Of a stretch of DNA of 64,000 nt, positions 34,767 to 43,745 are shown piece by piece (the first letter of the stretch is position 1; each line of letters begins with the position of its first letter). A program made the translations under genes and the position numbers. The stretch is from Myxococcales bacterium. GTDB taxonomy: Bacteria > Myxococcota_A > Polyangia > Palsa-1104 > JAEUJZ01. The notes beneath the pieces are model-generated. The model did no database searches. It was not told the origin of the DNA and worked only from the letters and a program-made list of their open reading frames with translations. The stretch spans positions 1 through 64,000 of the forward strand of contig JAEUKA010000046.1 of assembly GCA_016794465.1 (NCBI GenBank). Direction: 5' to 3'.

Positions 34767-37076
34767 ATGTCCTCTCACTGGCCGATTCGTAAGCGCTGGA
34801 CCCTGCTGCCGCTGGGCGTAGCGGCGTTGTCCATGGGTCCCTCCTGCGATCCTCCCGGAACCACCGACGCGCAGCAAAAAGCGATCATCGTGACCCGATC
34901 AGGTTCTGGATTGGGCACAGTCTCGACCCAAGGCGGAGAGCTCAACTGCGGCACTGACTGTTCCCGTCTGTATGCACCGGGAACTTCGGTCACCCTTACC
35001 GCCTCACCCGACGGGGCTTCGACCTTCGCCGGCTGGACGGGCGCCTGCACCGGAACCAGCCCCACCTGCGAGATCAAGCTCTCGAGCGATCCGAACGAGA
35101 AGACCGTCTCTGTCGACGCGAAGTTTGACAGCCAGTACATCCCGCCCGAAGTGACGCTCACGGTCGCCAAGACCGGCACCGGCACCGGCAAGGTGACCTC
35201 TTCGGACAACGCGATCGACTGCGGCACCAAGTGCCAAGCGTCGGTCCGCATCCCCGCCACCGTGACCCTCACCGCGACGGCTGACATTGGCTCCGGCTTT
35301 GAAGGCTGGACCGGCGCTTGCGAGGACCAAGGCACGGCCCCGGTCTGCGATGTCCTCGTCAACTTGGCCACCACCGTCCAAGCTCGCTTTGTCAAGCGAA
35401 TCTGCACCACCGACAATATCTGCTGGGAAAACCCGCTGCCGAGTGGCTTTCAGCTGACCTCCATCTGGGGCCGCAGCAAGACCGATGCGTGGGCGGTCGG
35501 CCAAGGCGGCAACATCCTCCACTACGACGGCACGGCATGGACCGCGACCGCGAGCGGTATTACCCAGAACCTCAACGCCGTGTTTGGCTTCGCCGCCAAC
35601 GATGTCTGGGCCGTCGGCAATGGCGGCACCGTCATCCGCTGGAATGGCACCAGTTGGTCGTCGGTCACCTCCGGTACGACCAGCAACCTGCGTGGCATCT
35701 GGGGAGCGGCCAGCAACAACCTGTTCGTCGTTGGCCAGGGCTCGACACTGCGCAAGTGGGATGGCACCGCATTCGCTGCAGCGACGGTACCGGCTGCCGT
35801 CATGGGACGCGACTTCAACGCCATCCATGGTCTTTCGGCTACCAACATTCGCGTCACCGGCGAGCTTGGCGCGCTCATCCGCTGGAACGGTACCGCTTGG
35901 ACCGTCGAGAACAGCGGCTCGCCGCGCAACCAGTATGCGGTGTGGAACGCCGATGCGACCAATGCGTGGGTCGCCGGCTTCCTCGGCAATACCAGCGTCT
36001 GGAACGGCACCGCTTGGACCTGGAAGCCACAGCCCACGGGCGTCACTTTCAACTCGATCTGGGGCTCTGGTCCTGAAGACGTGTGGTTCGCCGGCCAAGG
36101 AGGCTTGTTCTTCCGCTTCCATCGCGACGTAAAGAACAACCTCGTGTGGGAGCCGATGCAGTCGCCAGTGAATAGCTCGCTCAACGGCGTGTGGGGAACC
36201 GCCGCAAATGATGTCTGGGCGGTCGGAGACTCTGGCGCGGTGATCCACTACGACGGAATGAAGTGGTCGGCGGGCCGCAGCGGCATTCAGTCCAGCTGGA
36301 ACGGCGTGTGGGCCACCAGCGGCTCCAACATCTGGGCAGTCGGCGGCAGCGGCACCATCGCTCACTGGGACGGCGGCGGTCTGACCCAGGTCGATAGCGG
36401 CGTCACCGAGCCTCTCAACGGCATCAGCGGTACCTCGGCGAGCAGTGCCTGGGCCGTCGGTGATAACGGCACCATCTTGCGCTGGAACGGCAGCAAGTGG
36501 TCGCCCTCGCAGAGCGGCACGCCAGTCAGTCTGTACGCAGCAGCGGCAGTCGCGGCGCAGGATGCGTGGGCAGTCGGAGCAGGCGGCAAAGCCCTGCGCT
36601 GGAACGGCTCTGCCTGGAACAACGTCAACACGGGAACCAGTGCCGCTCTCAACGTGCTGTGGGCGGCCTCTGCGACCGACGTATGGGCAGCTGGAGACGG
36701 TGGCACCGTCCTGCGCTGGGATGGCAGCAAGTGGAATGCGCTCGCCGGTCCCAGCACGATGAATGTGCTCGGTCTGTGGGCGGGCTCGGCGAGCAACGTG
36801 TGGGCCGTCGGAGCCGGTGGTGTCTACAAGTACGACGGCACCAGCTGGACCAAGCAGACGGTGCCCACGGCGGGACCGTTCGTCGGTGTCTGGGGCTTCG
36901 CAAGTGGCACTGTCTACGTGGTCGGCCACGGCGGGCAGGTACTCCGCTACGACGGCACAGCGTGGAAGGTCCTGCAGAGCGGCACCAAAGGCACCCTGAC
37001 CCGAGTCTACGGCGCCAGCACCGCCAACGTATTCCTGTTCGGAGACGGTGGAGCCATGCTGCGCACGGGGCAGTAG
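34767..37076 (+). CDS. Lipoprotein with InlB-type B-repeats and WD40/BNR-like propeller
   Basis: The 769-residue exported protein has an N-terminal signal (KRWTLLPLGVAALSMGPSC). Two InlB-type B-repeats follow (VTLTASPDGASTFAGWTGACTG; VTLTATADIGSGFEGWTGAC). About twelve repeats of some 40 residues come next, with the pattern NDVWAVGxGGTxxxWNGTxW (NDVWAVGNGGTVIRWNG, SNIWAVGGSGTIAHWDG, TDVWAAGDGGTVLRWDG), which should fold as a beta-propeller of the photosystem/BNR kind. ATG 34767 follows AAAGGG. It is probably a surface adhesion or binding protein; no catalytic residue is visible. It precedes the M36 protease by 71 nt, with a hairpin between them. Confidence 0.78.
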   Translation: MSSHWPIRKRWTLLPLGVAALSMGPSCDPPGTTDAQQKAIIVTRSGSGLGTVSTQGGELNCGTDCSRLYAPGTSVTLTASPDGASTFAGWTGACTGTSPTCEIKLSSDPNEKTVSVDAKFDSQYIPPEVTLTVAKTGTGTGKVTSSDNAIDCGTKCQASVRIPATVTLTATADIGSGFEGWTGACEDQGTAPVCDVLVNLATTVQARFVKRICTTDNICWENPLPSGFQLTSIWGRSKTDAWAVGQGGNILHYDGTAWTATASGITQNLNAVFGFAANDVWAVGNGGTVIRWNGTSWSSVTSGTTSNLRGIWGAASNNLFVVGQGSTLRKWDGTAFAAATVPAAVMGRDFNAIHGLSATNIRVTGELGALIRWNGTAWTVENSGSPRNQYAVWNADATNAWVAGFLGNTSVWNGTAWTWKPQPTGVTFNSIWGSGPEDVWFAGQGGLFFRFHRDVKNNLVWEPMQSPVNSSLNGVWGTAANDVWAVGDSGAVIHYDGMKWSAGRSGIQSSWNGVWATSGSNIWAVGGSGTIAHWDGGGLTQVDSGVTEPLNGISGTSASSAWAVGDNGTILRWNGSKWSPSQSGTPVSLYAAAAVAAQDAWAVGAGGKALRWNGSAWNNVNTGTSAALNVLWAASATDVWAAGDGGTVLRWDGSKWNALAGPSTMNVLGLWAGSASNVWAVGAGGVYKYDGTSWTKQTVPTAGPFVGVWGFASGTVYVVGHGGQVLRYDGTAWKVLQSGTKGTLTRVYGASTANVFLFGDGGAMLRTGQ

Positions 37077-37100
37077 GCGCGAGTAACCAACTTTATTACG

Positions 37101-37133
37101 TGGCGAGGTGGCTTTTGAGGAGTCACCTCGCCA
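37101..37133 (+). promoter_or_regulatory. 10-bp perfect hairpin before the M36 protease ribosome site
   Basis: TGGCGAGGTG (37101-37110) pairs perfectly with CACCTCGCCA (37124-37133), leaving a 13-nt loop. The stem ends 2 nt before AAGGAG (37136-37141), which serves ATG 37148. No U-tract follows, so it is not a standard terminator. It could be an attenuator, a ribosome-access control or an RNA-stability hairpin between the two plus-strand genes. Confidence 0.55.
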
Positions 37134-37147
37134 GCAAGGAGCAACCG

Positions 37148-40100
37148 ATGCGAAAGAACTGGTTCGGATCGCGAATCTTCTTGGGTGCCGCGATGAGCCT
37201 CGTTGGGGCCTGCGGAAATCCGAGTACACCCGAGGCGACCGTGCTTCCCCAAGCCCCGGCCACCGGCCCGGCACTGCGCGTGGCCACTTCGGTGCTGCAT
37301 CGCGACAGTGAGAACGGTCAACCGACCTTGGCTCGTCTGCAAGCCCAAGGCCCAGCCGCGCTGGCTACCGAGGTCAGGGATGTTGCCTGGTCGACGCTGC
37401 GTGGTCTTAAGAATAGCTACAAGCTCTCCGACGCCGCACTGAACGGCGCCAAGCTGCAAGATCTGCACGACGCCGGCAACGGGCCTCTCATCGCCCACTT
37501 CGATCAAGAGCTCGACGGCATTCCGGTCTTCCGTCGCAGCCTGAAGATCGCGATGGACCGTGATCTGAATCCGCAGTTTGTGTCGGGCAACTTTGCGCCC
37601 AGCACCGCCAAGGTCGCGGAACAGTGGACGCTCGATGAGACGGTTGCTGTCTCAGCAGCGTTCCGTTCGATGACTGGCAACAAGGGTGTGGTCGCGCGCG
37701 TCAGCTTCACCGGCAAAAAGTCCGGTGGCTACGCCGCTCTCGAAATGGAGAGCACGCCCGACATCGAAGGTCTGGTGCAGGCCGGCCCGGCGCGCGTTCG
37801 CAAGACGTGGTATCCGACGGAAGGCGGCCTGATCCCGGCCTACTACACCGAGCTGGATGTCGGCTATCGCGACAGCAAAGACTCGAAAATGATGGCATTC
37901 GTCGTCTCGGCCATCGACGGGACGATCTTTTTTACGCACAGCCTGACTGCTTCGGACTCTTTCACCTATCGAGTGTGGGCTGACAGCACCGGCAGGAAGA
38001 CGCCGTGGGACAGCCCGATGGGCAACGACTTTACGCCGCACCCGACGGGAAATCGTACCGCCGCTGCGCCCACGCCAGCCTTCAAATCGTCCAACCTTGT
38101 GACGCTCGAGAGCGCGCCGTTCTCGCGCAGTGATCCGTGGCTGCCTGCCGACGCAACCGATCTGTGGGGCAACAACGTCCTGGCCTACGCCGATCTGGCC
38201 TCACCTGACGGCTGGACCGCCGGGGATGCCAAAGTGACGCTCACGGCCCCGAACACGTTCGACCGCGTCTACGATCCAACGACCGATCCGCTCTCGTCGC
38301 TCAACAACTCGCAGGCGATTACCACCAACCTGTTCTACATCCTCAACTGGATGCACGACTACTTCTACGACGCTGGCTGGACCGAGTCGGCTGCGAACCC
38401 GCAGAAGGTCAACCGAGGTCGTGGCGGAGTGGAAGGCGATCCAATCCGTGGCGAGGCACAGGACTCCGGCGGTCGCAACAACGCCAACGCCAGCACCCCA
38501 GCCGACGGTGGCATGCCGCGCATCCAGATGTACGTGTGGGATGCGGTCGGCGCGGCGGGCAAGGTCAACGCGCCAGCTGACATCGGTGGTGACTACGAAG
38601 TGTCGGGTGCGCCCTATGGGCCGGTCAACTTCACGACCACCGGCGAGGCCGTCATTGCCGATGATGGCGTCGGTCCGGATGCAAACGACGGCTGCGAAGC
38701 TCCGTTCAAGAACGCAGCGGCGATGGCCGGCAAGATCGCCCTCATCCACTTCGGCGAGGGCAACTGCGCCTCTCGCGTCAAGGTCAAGAACGCCCAGATC
38801 TCGGGCGCCAAGGGAGCGATCGTCGTCAGCGTGGACCCTTCGATCGGACTTCCCGCGATGGGCGGCACCGACCCGAGCATCACCATCGGCGTCGTCGGCA
38901 TGACCTTTGAAGACGGCATGAAGCTGTGGAACAAGGCCAAGGCCGGCACCCCGGTGAACGTCTCCATCTCGGGCAGTCGCTCGACACGGGACGGCTCGCT
39001 TGACACGGGCGTTGTCTCACACGAGTGGGGCCACATCATGTCGAACCGCCTCGTCGGCAACGCCGTCGGCCTGTCGAACAACCAGGGCGGCAGCATGGGC
39101 GAGGGCTGGAGCGACTTCCTCGTCCTGCTCACCATCGTTCGGCCCGAGGACATCAACGTCGCCGCCAACGCCAACTGGGGCGGCGTCTACCCCGATATGT
39201 CGTACTCAGTCTGGGCGCCGGGCAATAAGGCGTTCTACGACGGGCTGCGCCGCTATCCATACTCGACGAACCTGGCCAAGAACCCGCTGACCTTCAAGCA
39301 CATCGAGGATGGTGTCGCGCTGCCGCAGAACCCCGCGCCTGCTTTCGGTGGTGACGGCGCCATGAACGCCGAGGTCCACAACGCTGGTGAAGTCTGGGCG
39401 GCAGCAATGTGGGAGTGTTACGCCGCGCTGCTCCGTGACCCCCGGCTGTCCTTCGAGCAATCCAACGAGCGGATGCGCCGCTATCTGGTGGCGTCGCTCA
39501 AGCTGACTCCGAATGCACCGACGTTCCTGGAAGCCCGCGATGCCCTGCTGGCAGCGGCTTGGGTCAGCGATCGCGCCGACTACGACTTGTTCGTGCAGGC
39601 GTTTGCCAAGCGCGGCATGGGCGCTGGCGCGGTCGGCCCCGACAAGACCTCAGCCGACCACGCGGGCGTGGTGGAGAGCTTCGTGACGGGCGCAGACATC
39701 GCGATCGATCGCATCGTGCTCGACCAGTCGAAGACCGACTGCGACCAAGACGGCGTGCTCGACAACGGCGAGGAAGGCCGACTGCTCGTCACCCTCCGCA
39801 ACACCGGCAACAAGGACCTGACGGCCGGCACGCTCAAGGTGATCTCCGCCAAGCCCGAAGTGACCGTCACGGGCACCAACCCCGCTGTGATCCCCACCCT
39901 GGCGCCGTTCCAGTCTGTGGTGGTGAGCGTCGGCGTGGCAATGCAGGGCGCGACCGGCGTCGCAACCTTCGACCTCAACCTCGAAGTCAGTGGCACCGGT
40001 CTGTACAAGCCAGGCGCCATCAAGAAGACCTACACCGCCCAGGGCAACTACGACGTGCTCGCGAACCAGACGGCCACCGACAAGTTCGACAGCAAGAACA

Positions 40101-41080
40101 CCGGCTGGTCAGTCGTCGATGACCCAGAGCTGTACGTCGAGCCCTGGCAGCACGTCTTCGCAGCTGGCAACGGTCTGTGGCACGGTCCCGACAGCGCCGA
40201 GCCTGCCGATCACATGTTCGTATCGCCCGAGCTGAAGGTCGGCCCTGACGGTCTGGCGATCTCGGTGCGGCACCGCTACTCCTTCGAGACGGACGGCATT
40301 GGCTACTACGACGGCGGCGTCATCGAGCTCTCGGATGACGGTGGCACGCTGTGGGTCGATGTCTCGGCGGTTCCTGGGGTGGCGATCTCGAACGGCTACA
40401 ACCAGTCGATGGCGGCGTCACCGTCACAGAATCCGCTGGCGGGTCGAAGGGCCTTTGGCGGCCAGAGCCCCGGCTACCCGACCGACTGGGTGATCAGCAA
40501 GATCGAGATTGGCAAGCTCCTCGCCGGCAAGCCGCTGAAGATCCGCTTCCGCAGCGGCAGCGACGACACCATCGGGGCAGCGGGCTGGGATATCGATGAG
40601 GTTGCGGTGACGGGCCTCACCAACAAGCCGTTCGGTCAGCAGGTCGTGCACCGAGGCGTGTGTGTGATGAAGCCACCGTCGATGTTCCAGATCTCCACCA
40701 GCGACCTTTTGACCATTCCGGTGGGCTTCCAGGTTCAGCTGCTGGCGACGGCGACTGGCGCGAGTGGCGCGGTCAAGTGGCAGTGGGAGCAGAAGGACGG
40801 TCCGGCGGTCATGCTGTCGGCCACCGATGTCGCCAACCCGACGTTCATTGCGCCAGCGGTCAGCGGCCCGACGATGCTGACCTTCAAGGTAACGGCCCAG
40901 AACGGCGACGTGACCCGCGAGGCGATCATGAACGTGCAGGTCGTCAAGTCCCAGGTGTCTGAGGACAACACCGCCACGAGCTGCAGCTTCGGTGGCGGCT
41001 CGGCTTCGGCTGGGGCGATGTCGAGCCTGCTCGTCGGCACCCTGGCCATGCTGCTCCGCCGTCGTCGCAGCGCCTCCTAA
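37148..41080 (+). CDS. Secreted M36 fungalysin-like metalloprotease with MYXO-CTERM-like tail
   Basis: From ATG 37148 (AAGGAG 6 nt upstream) the product is 1310 residues. It starts with a lipoprotein-like signal (GAAMSLVGACGN) and an FTP-like propeptide region. The M36 catalytic domain carries the zinc motif VVSHEWGHIMSNRL (HEWGH near 622) and GGSMGEGWSDF with the third ligand Glu near 650. A PA domain (LIHFGEGNCASRVKVKNAQISG) is inserted before the zinc site. After the protease come Ig-like/CARDB-type domains and a Cys-Phe-Gly-rich turn. The end is CSFGGGSASAG, a hydrophobic helix and LLRRRRSAS, which resembles MYXO-CTERM. It is likely an exported digestive protease that is processed and anchored in the envelope. 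Confidence 0.9.
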   Translation: MRKNWFGSRIFLGAAMSLVGACGNPSTPEATVLPQAPATGPALRVATSVLHRDSENGQPTLARLQAQGPAALATEVRDVAWSTLRGLKNSYKLSDAALNGAKLQDLHDAGNGPLIAHFDQELDGIPVFRRSLKIAMDRDLNPQFVSGNFAPSTAKVAEQWTLDETVAVSAAFRSMTGNKGVVARVSFTGKKSGGYAALEMESTPDIEGLVQAGPARVRKTWYPTEGGLIPAYYTELDVGYRDSKDSKMMAFVVSAIDGTIFFTHSLTASDSFTYRVWADSTGRKTPWDSPMGNDFTPHPTGNRTAAAPTPAFKSSNLVTLESAPFSRSDPWLPADATDLWGNNVLAYADLASPDGWTAGDAKVTLTAPNTFDRVYDPTTDPLSSLNNSQAITTNLFYILNWMHDYFYDAGWTESAANPQKVNRGRGGVEGDPIRGEAQDSGGRNNANASTPADGGMPRIQMYVWDAVGAAGKVNAPADIGGDYEVSGAPYGPVNFTTTGEAVIADDGVGPDANDGCEAPFKNAAAMAGKIALIHFGEGNCASRVKVKNAQISGAKGAIVVSVDPSIGLPAMGGTDPSITIGVVGMTFEDGMKLWNKAKAGTPVNVSISGSRSTRDGSLDTGVVSHEWGHIMSNRLVGNAVGLSNNQGGSMGEGWSDFLVLLTIVRPEDINVAANANWGGVYPDMSYSVWAPGNKAFYDGLRRYPYSTNLAKNPLTFKHIEDGVALPQNPAPAFGGDGAMNAEVHNAGEVWAAAMWECYAALLRDPRLSFEQSNERMRRYLVASLKLTPNAPTFLEARDALLAAAWVSDRADYDLFVQAFAKRGMGAGAVGPDKTSADHAGVVESFVTGADIAIDRIVLDQSKTDCDQDGVLDNGEEGRLLVTLRNTGNKDLTAGTLKVISAKPEVTVTGTNPAVIPTLAPFQSVVVSVGVAMQGATGVATFDLNLEVSGTGLYKPGAIKKTYTAQGNYDVLANQTATDKFDSKNTGWSVVDDPELYVEPWQHVFAAGNGLWHGPDSAEPADHMFVSPELKVGPDGLAISVRHRYSFETDGIGYYDGGVIELSDDGGTLWVDVSAVPGVAISNGYNQSMAASPSQNPLAGRRAFGGQSPGYPTDWVISKIEIGKLLAGKPLKIRFRSGSDDTIGAAGWDIDEVAVTGLTNKPFGQQVVHRGVCVMKPPSMFQISTSDLLTIPVGFQVQLLATATGASGAVKWQWEQKDGPAVMLSATDVANPTFIAPAVSGPTMLTFKVTAQNGDVTREAIMNVQVVKSQVSEDNTATSCSFGGGSASAGAMSSLLVGTLAMLLRRRRSAS

Positions 41081-41120
41081 GCTCGCCAGCCCCCTCCCCC
41101 CGCCAGCTCAAACCTTAGGG

Positions 41121-41351
41121 GGGTCTTCCATGACCCCTGACACACCTTCTTCCGGCCAAAAAGGGTCTTCCATGACCCCTGACACACCGTTTTCCGGCCA
41201 AAAAGGGTCTTCCATGACCCCTGACACACCGTTTTCCGGCCAAAAGGGGTCTTCCATGACCCCTGACACACCGTCTTCCGGCCAAAAGGGGTCTTCCATG
41301 ACCCCTGACACACCGTTTTCCGGCCAAAAAGGGTCTTCCATGACCCTTTCC
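41121..41351. repeat. 42-bp tandem hairpin repeat array, locus 1 (about 5.5 units)
   Basis: Units start at 41121, 41163, 41205, 41247, 41289 and 41331, exactly 42 bp apart; the last is partial. Each has the core GGGTCTTCCATGACCC, an inverted repeat (GGGTC and GACCC around TTCCAT), then CTGACACACCGTTTTCCGGCC and an A-rich end. It fills the gap between the convergent M36 protease (stop 41080) and TonB-like gene (stop 41361). The array is open in several frames only because 42 is a multiple of 3. The same core and the CACA(C/T)CGTTTTCC block recur at 58.05-58.22 kb. Confidence 0.95.
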
Positions 41352-41360
41352 AGGTACGGA

Positions 41361-42125
41361 CTACTGCTTGGAAAAGACGGGGCAGAGTCGGCCACTGCGG
41401 GCGGCGCCGGCAAAGCGACCGTGTGGCTTCGGCAAGGTCTTGAGGCTGCCCAGGGTGGCGTTCAAGCTGCCATCGAACAGCGGATTGCCGGAGGGCTCGA
41501 CGATGCGAAACGCGCGCAGCGTGCCGTCGTCCTCAATGGTCAGACAGGCGGCGGCCTGGAGGCGGGCCAGCTCCTCGGGCTTGAGCATCGTTGGTACGGT
41601 CCAGCGCTCTAAGACGGCGGCGACGATCTCGCGCAGATAAGGGTCACCGGCGGCTTCGCTCGCCGTGCCACCGCGCACCCCGTTTGGATCGCCCTCCTCC
41701 AGCGCCTCGCGAGTCGCCCGCTCGTCGTCATCGGCACGCAGGTTGCGAGTCAGGTCGGTCAGCTTCGCCAGCGCCTCGGGCTTCTTGTCGTCGCGCTTGG
41801 GACTCGGCTTGTCGGGATCTTGCGCCAGCTTGATGGTGTTCTTCTCGGCTGTACGCGGCGTCGTCTCGACGTGAGGCAGGAACGACAGATCGCGCTTGCG
41901 ACCAAACTTGAGCAGCTTCACATCGACGAAGATCTCGGGCCCAGCGAGCCGAGGCTTGTCGGTCTTGCGAGTCGCACGCCACAGCAACAGCATGCCGCCG
42001 CCGTTCACCAGCAGCGCCAGACACAGCCCCGCCACGAGTCCCTGGCGATCGAACGGTCGCCGTCGCGGGCTCGGCTTGTCCTCGCCGGGCGGAAGCTCGA
42101 CGATTTTCCCCTCGGGAGTCGCCAT
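41361..42125 (-). CDS. TonB/TolA-like energy-transduction protein
   Basis: The 254-residue protein has a short cytoplasmic N-terminus, one membrane helix (GLVAGLCLALLVNGGGMLLLW), a charged Lys/Asp/Pro-rich linker (DPDKPSPKRDDKKPEALAK) and a C-terminal TonB/TolA-like domain (LREIVAAVLERWTVP, ACLTIEDDGTLRAFRIVEPSGNPLFDGSLNATL, PHGRFAGAARSGRLCPVF). TonB-type proteins couple the ExbB/ExbD proton channel to the outer membrane. It is the last gene of an exb-like operon, directly after three ExbD-type genes (2-nt gap), which supports the call. Its partner receptor is not in the window. Confidence 0.8.
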   Translation of the reverse strand: MATPEGKIVELPPGEDKPSPRRRPFDRQGLVAGLCLALLVNGGGMLLLWRATRKTDKPRLAGPEIFVDVKLLKFGRKRDLSFLPHVETTPRTAEKNTIKLAQDPDKPSPKRDDKKPEALAKLTDLTRNLRADDDERATREALEEGDPNGVRGGTASEAAGDPYLREIVAAVLERWTVPTMLKPEELARLQAAACLTIEDDGTLRAFRIVEPSGNPLFDGSLNATLGSLKTLPKPHGRFAGAARSGRLCPVFSKQ

Positions 42126-42127
42126 TG

Positions 42128-42571
42128 CTACGGCCCTGTTTCCTCGCGGCTGCTCATCGGATCGGTGATAAGTCCGACCTTGTCGGCCCCGGCCTTCGAC
42201 GCCAGTGACATCACCGTGATCACGTCTTGATAGCGCAGGCTGCCGTCGGCGTGGATGTACATCTCGCGCTCGGTTTGCAGCTTGTCGTTGGTCCGCAGCT
42301 TCAGCTCCAGCTGGGCAAACGGCACTGGGTTCTTGCCCAGATAGACCAGCTGATCCTTGGGGAAGCTCGCCGGGATGGTCAGGATGATCTTGGCATCCTC
42401 GCTGTCGAGCGACTGCGTCTCGCCCTTGGGCAGCACCACCGGAACCCCCGTGGTCGCCATCGGCGCCGCCACCATGAAGATGATGAGCAGCACCAGCATC
42501 ACGTCGACCAGCGGCGTGACGTTGATCTCAGAAACCAGCTGCGAGGACTCGCGAGGGCCAGACATCGCCAT
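42128..42571 (-). CDS. ExbD/TolR biopolymer transporter, canonical paralogue
   Basis: This 147-residue protein has the standard ExbD/TolR plan: a short N-terminus, the transmembrane helix INVTPLVDVMLVLLIIFMVAAPM with the proton-carrying Asp, and a periplasmic domain (EMYIHADGSLRYQDVITVMSLASKAGADKVGLIT). It is the most canonical of three adjacent ExbD paralogues. ATG 42571 is used; an in-frame ATG lies two codons later. It sits between a second ExbD gene and the TonB-like gene on the minus strand. It should act with the ExbB-like channel protein at 43.7-44.5 kb. Confidence 0.92.
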   Translation of the reverse strand: MAMSGPRESSQLVSEINVTPLVDVMLVLLIIFMVAAPMATTGVPVVLPKGETQSLDSEDAKIILTIPASFPKDQLVYLGKNPVPFAQLELKLRTNDKLQTEREMYIHADGSLRYQDVITVMSLASKAGADKVGLITDPMSSREETGP

Positions 42572-42588
42572 GGCCGGGAGTATATCGC

Positions 42589-43143
42589 CTATTGGCCCTT
42601 CTGCATGACGATGAGGCGGTAGTTGGCAAACTCGGCCTGCCCCGCCGAGTACAGCACTTCGGTGAGGAGTCGATAGGGCGTGCGGCGGTCAGCCATCACA
42701 ATCGCAATGCCGTCGAAGGTCTGGCCTTGCAGCTGCGCGATGCGTGACAGGCGGGTGCGGTGCTTCGACAGCGCGCTGACGATGGGGTCAATCGCGTAGC
42801 CCTGGGCGCCCTGTGACTTCCACTTGGCATCGACTGTGCCGCCCTTGACCTCGACGACGGCATCGTCTTCGACGACGACCGCAGTCTGGGTGATGGTGAT
42901 GTTCACTGCCGGCTGAGGCTGACGCTGCGCCGTTGAGGCAGGCAGCTGCAAGCCAGTTGGCTGACTCACCGCCAGCTGCTGCACCGAGAACTGCTTGATC
43001 AAGAAGACCAGCAGGATCGTCATCATGTCCATCATCGGCATGATGTTGAGGAAGTTGATCTCCTCGGCCTCTTCCTCGACCTTGCGACGAAGCTTCCACA
43101 GCGTCTTGCGAGCCAGCCGCCGATCAACTTCCTTTGCGGCCAT
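42589..43143 (-). CDS. ExbD/TolR-like protein, second paralogue
   Basis: This 184-residue ExbD-type protein has a longer basic N-terminus (LARKTLWKLRRKVEEEAEE) and the membrane helix INFLNIMPMMDMMTILLVFLI, with the Asp in the expected position. Its periplasmic domain (KHRTRLSRIAQLQGQTFDGIAIVMADRRTPYRLLTEVLYSAGQAEF) is longer than usual. The ATG at 43143 overlaps the TGA of the upstream ExbD gene by one base (TGATG), implying translational coupling. It may form a heteromer with its neighbours in the Exb complex; the specific partner is not known. Confidence 0.85.
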   Translation of the reverse strand: MAAKEVDRRLARKTLWKLRRKVEEEAEEINFLNIMPMMDMMTILLVFLIKQFSVQQLAVSQPTGLQLPASTAQRQPQPAVNITITQTAVVVEDDAVVEVKGGTVDAKWKSQGAQGYAIDPIVSALSKHRTRLSRIAQLQGQTFDGIAIVMADRRTPYRLLTEVLYSAGQAEFANYRLIVMQKGQ

Positions 43144-43718
43144 CAGTTCACCCCCGCGCCGAGCAGCACACCCGGAAACAGCGGCTTGCTGGCATCGCCC
43201 GGGCTCTGCCGCATCGCATCCATCGTCCCGACCAGCAGCTCGTAGGGAATCTGCGGCGTTGCGGTGATGATGGCGCGCTCCTCGTCGGGATACAGCCCCT
43301 TGAGCTGCAACAAGATCTGCGTCAGCGCCGCCACGTCATGCTTGCCATCGCTCGCGAGCGGAACCGTCGGCAGCTCGGTCGTCGTCTGCTGCACCCCTTG
43401 CGCCGACAGCACAAAGCCCCGGAACAGCACCGCCCCCGAGGTCGCCAGCGTGTAGCCCTTCTCAGTAATCGAGACGGTCAGGTTCAGCTCGGGCCGGGGC
43501 GTCGTGCTCGGCACAGAGCTAACCTGCGACGAGGTCGGCACATTGATGTTGATGCTCGCGAGCGAAGCCTGAAACGTAATCGTCGCCAGCAAGAACATGA
43601 TGATGTTCATGATGATGTCGAGGTACGGCACAAGGTTGATCTCGCCGGACTCCTCCGACAGCTCTTCCCCGTGCTCGCGAAGCTTCCGCATCCGGAAGCG
43701 CAACCTCTGAATCGTCAT
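43143..43718 (-). CDS. ExbD/TolR-like protein, third paralogue
   Basis: This 191-residue protein has a charged N-terminus (RMRKLREHGEELSEESGE), the helix INLVPYLDIIMNIIMFLLATITF with the Asp in place, and a periplasmic domain ending near MDAMRQSPGDASKPLFPGVLLGAG. It is the first of the three ExbD genes after the ExbB-like channel gene, 27 nt away. Its helix is less canonical than that of the paralogue at 42.1-42.6 kb, suggesting divergent function, as for the paired TolR proteins of myxobacterial Agl motors. Confidence 0.85.
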   Translation of the reverse strand: MTIQRLRFRMRKLREHGEELSEESGEINLVPYLDIIMNIIMFLLATITFQASLASININVPTSSQVSSVPSTTPRPELNLTVSITEKGYTLATSGAVLFRGFVLSAQGVQQTTTELPTVPLASDGKHDVAALTQILLQLKGLYPDEERAIITATPQIPYELLVGTMDAMRQSPGDASKPLFPGVLLGAGVN

Positions 43719-43745
43719 CTTGGCCTTCTCTTGGTCCGGATAAGG

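Noticed and set aside
35004..37274. Long minus-strand frame of about 750 codons opposite the propeller gene
   Set aside because: It is a GC-driven shadow of the plus-strand repeat protein, with no domain pattern and Arg/Pro/Gly-rich content.
41121..41351. CRISPR array
   Set aside because: Units are contiguous and whole-unit similar, with no unique spacers, and there are no cas genes in the window. The same holds for the arrays at 13159 and 58052.
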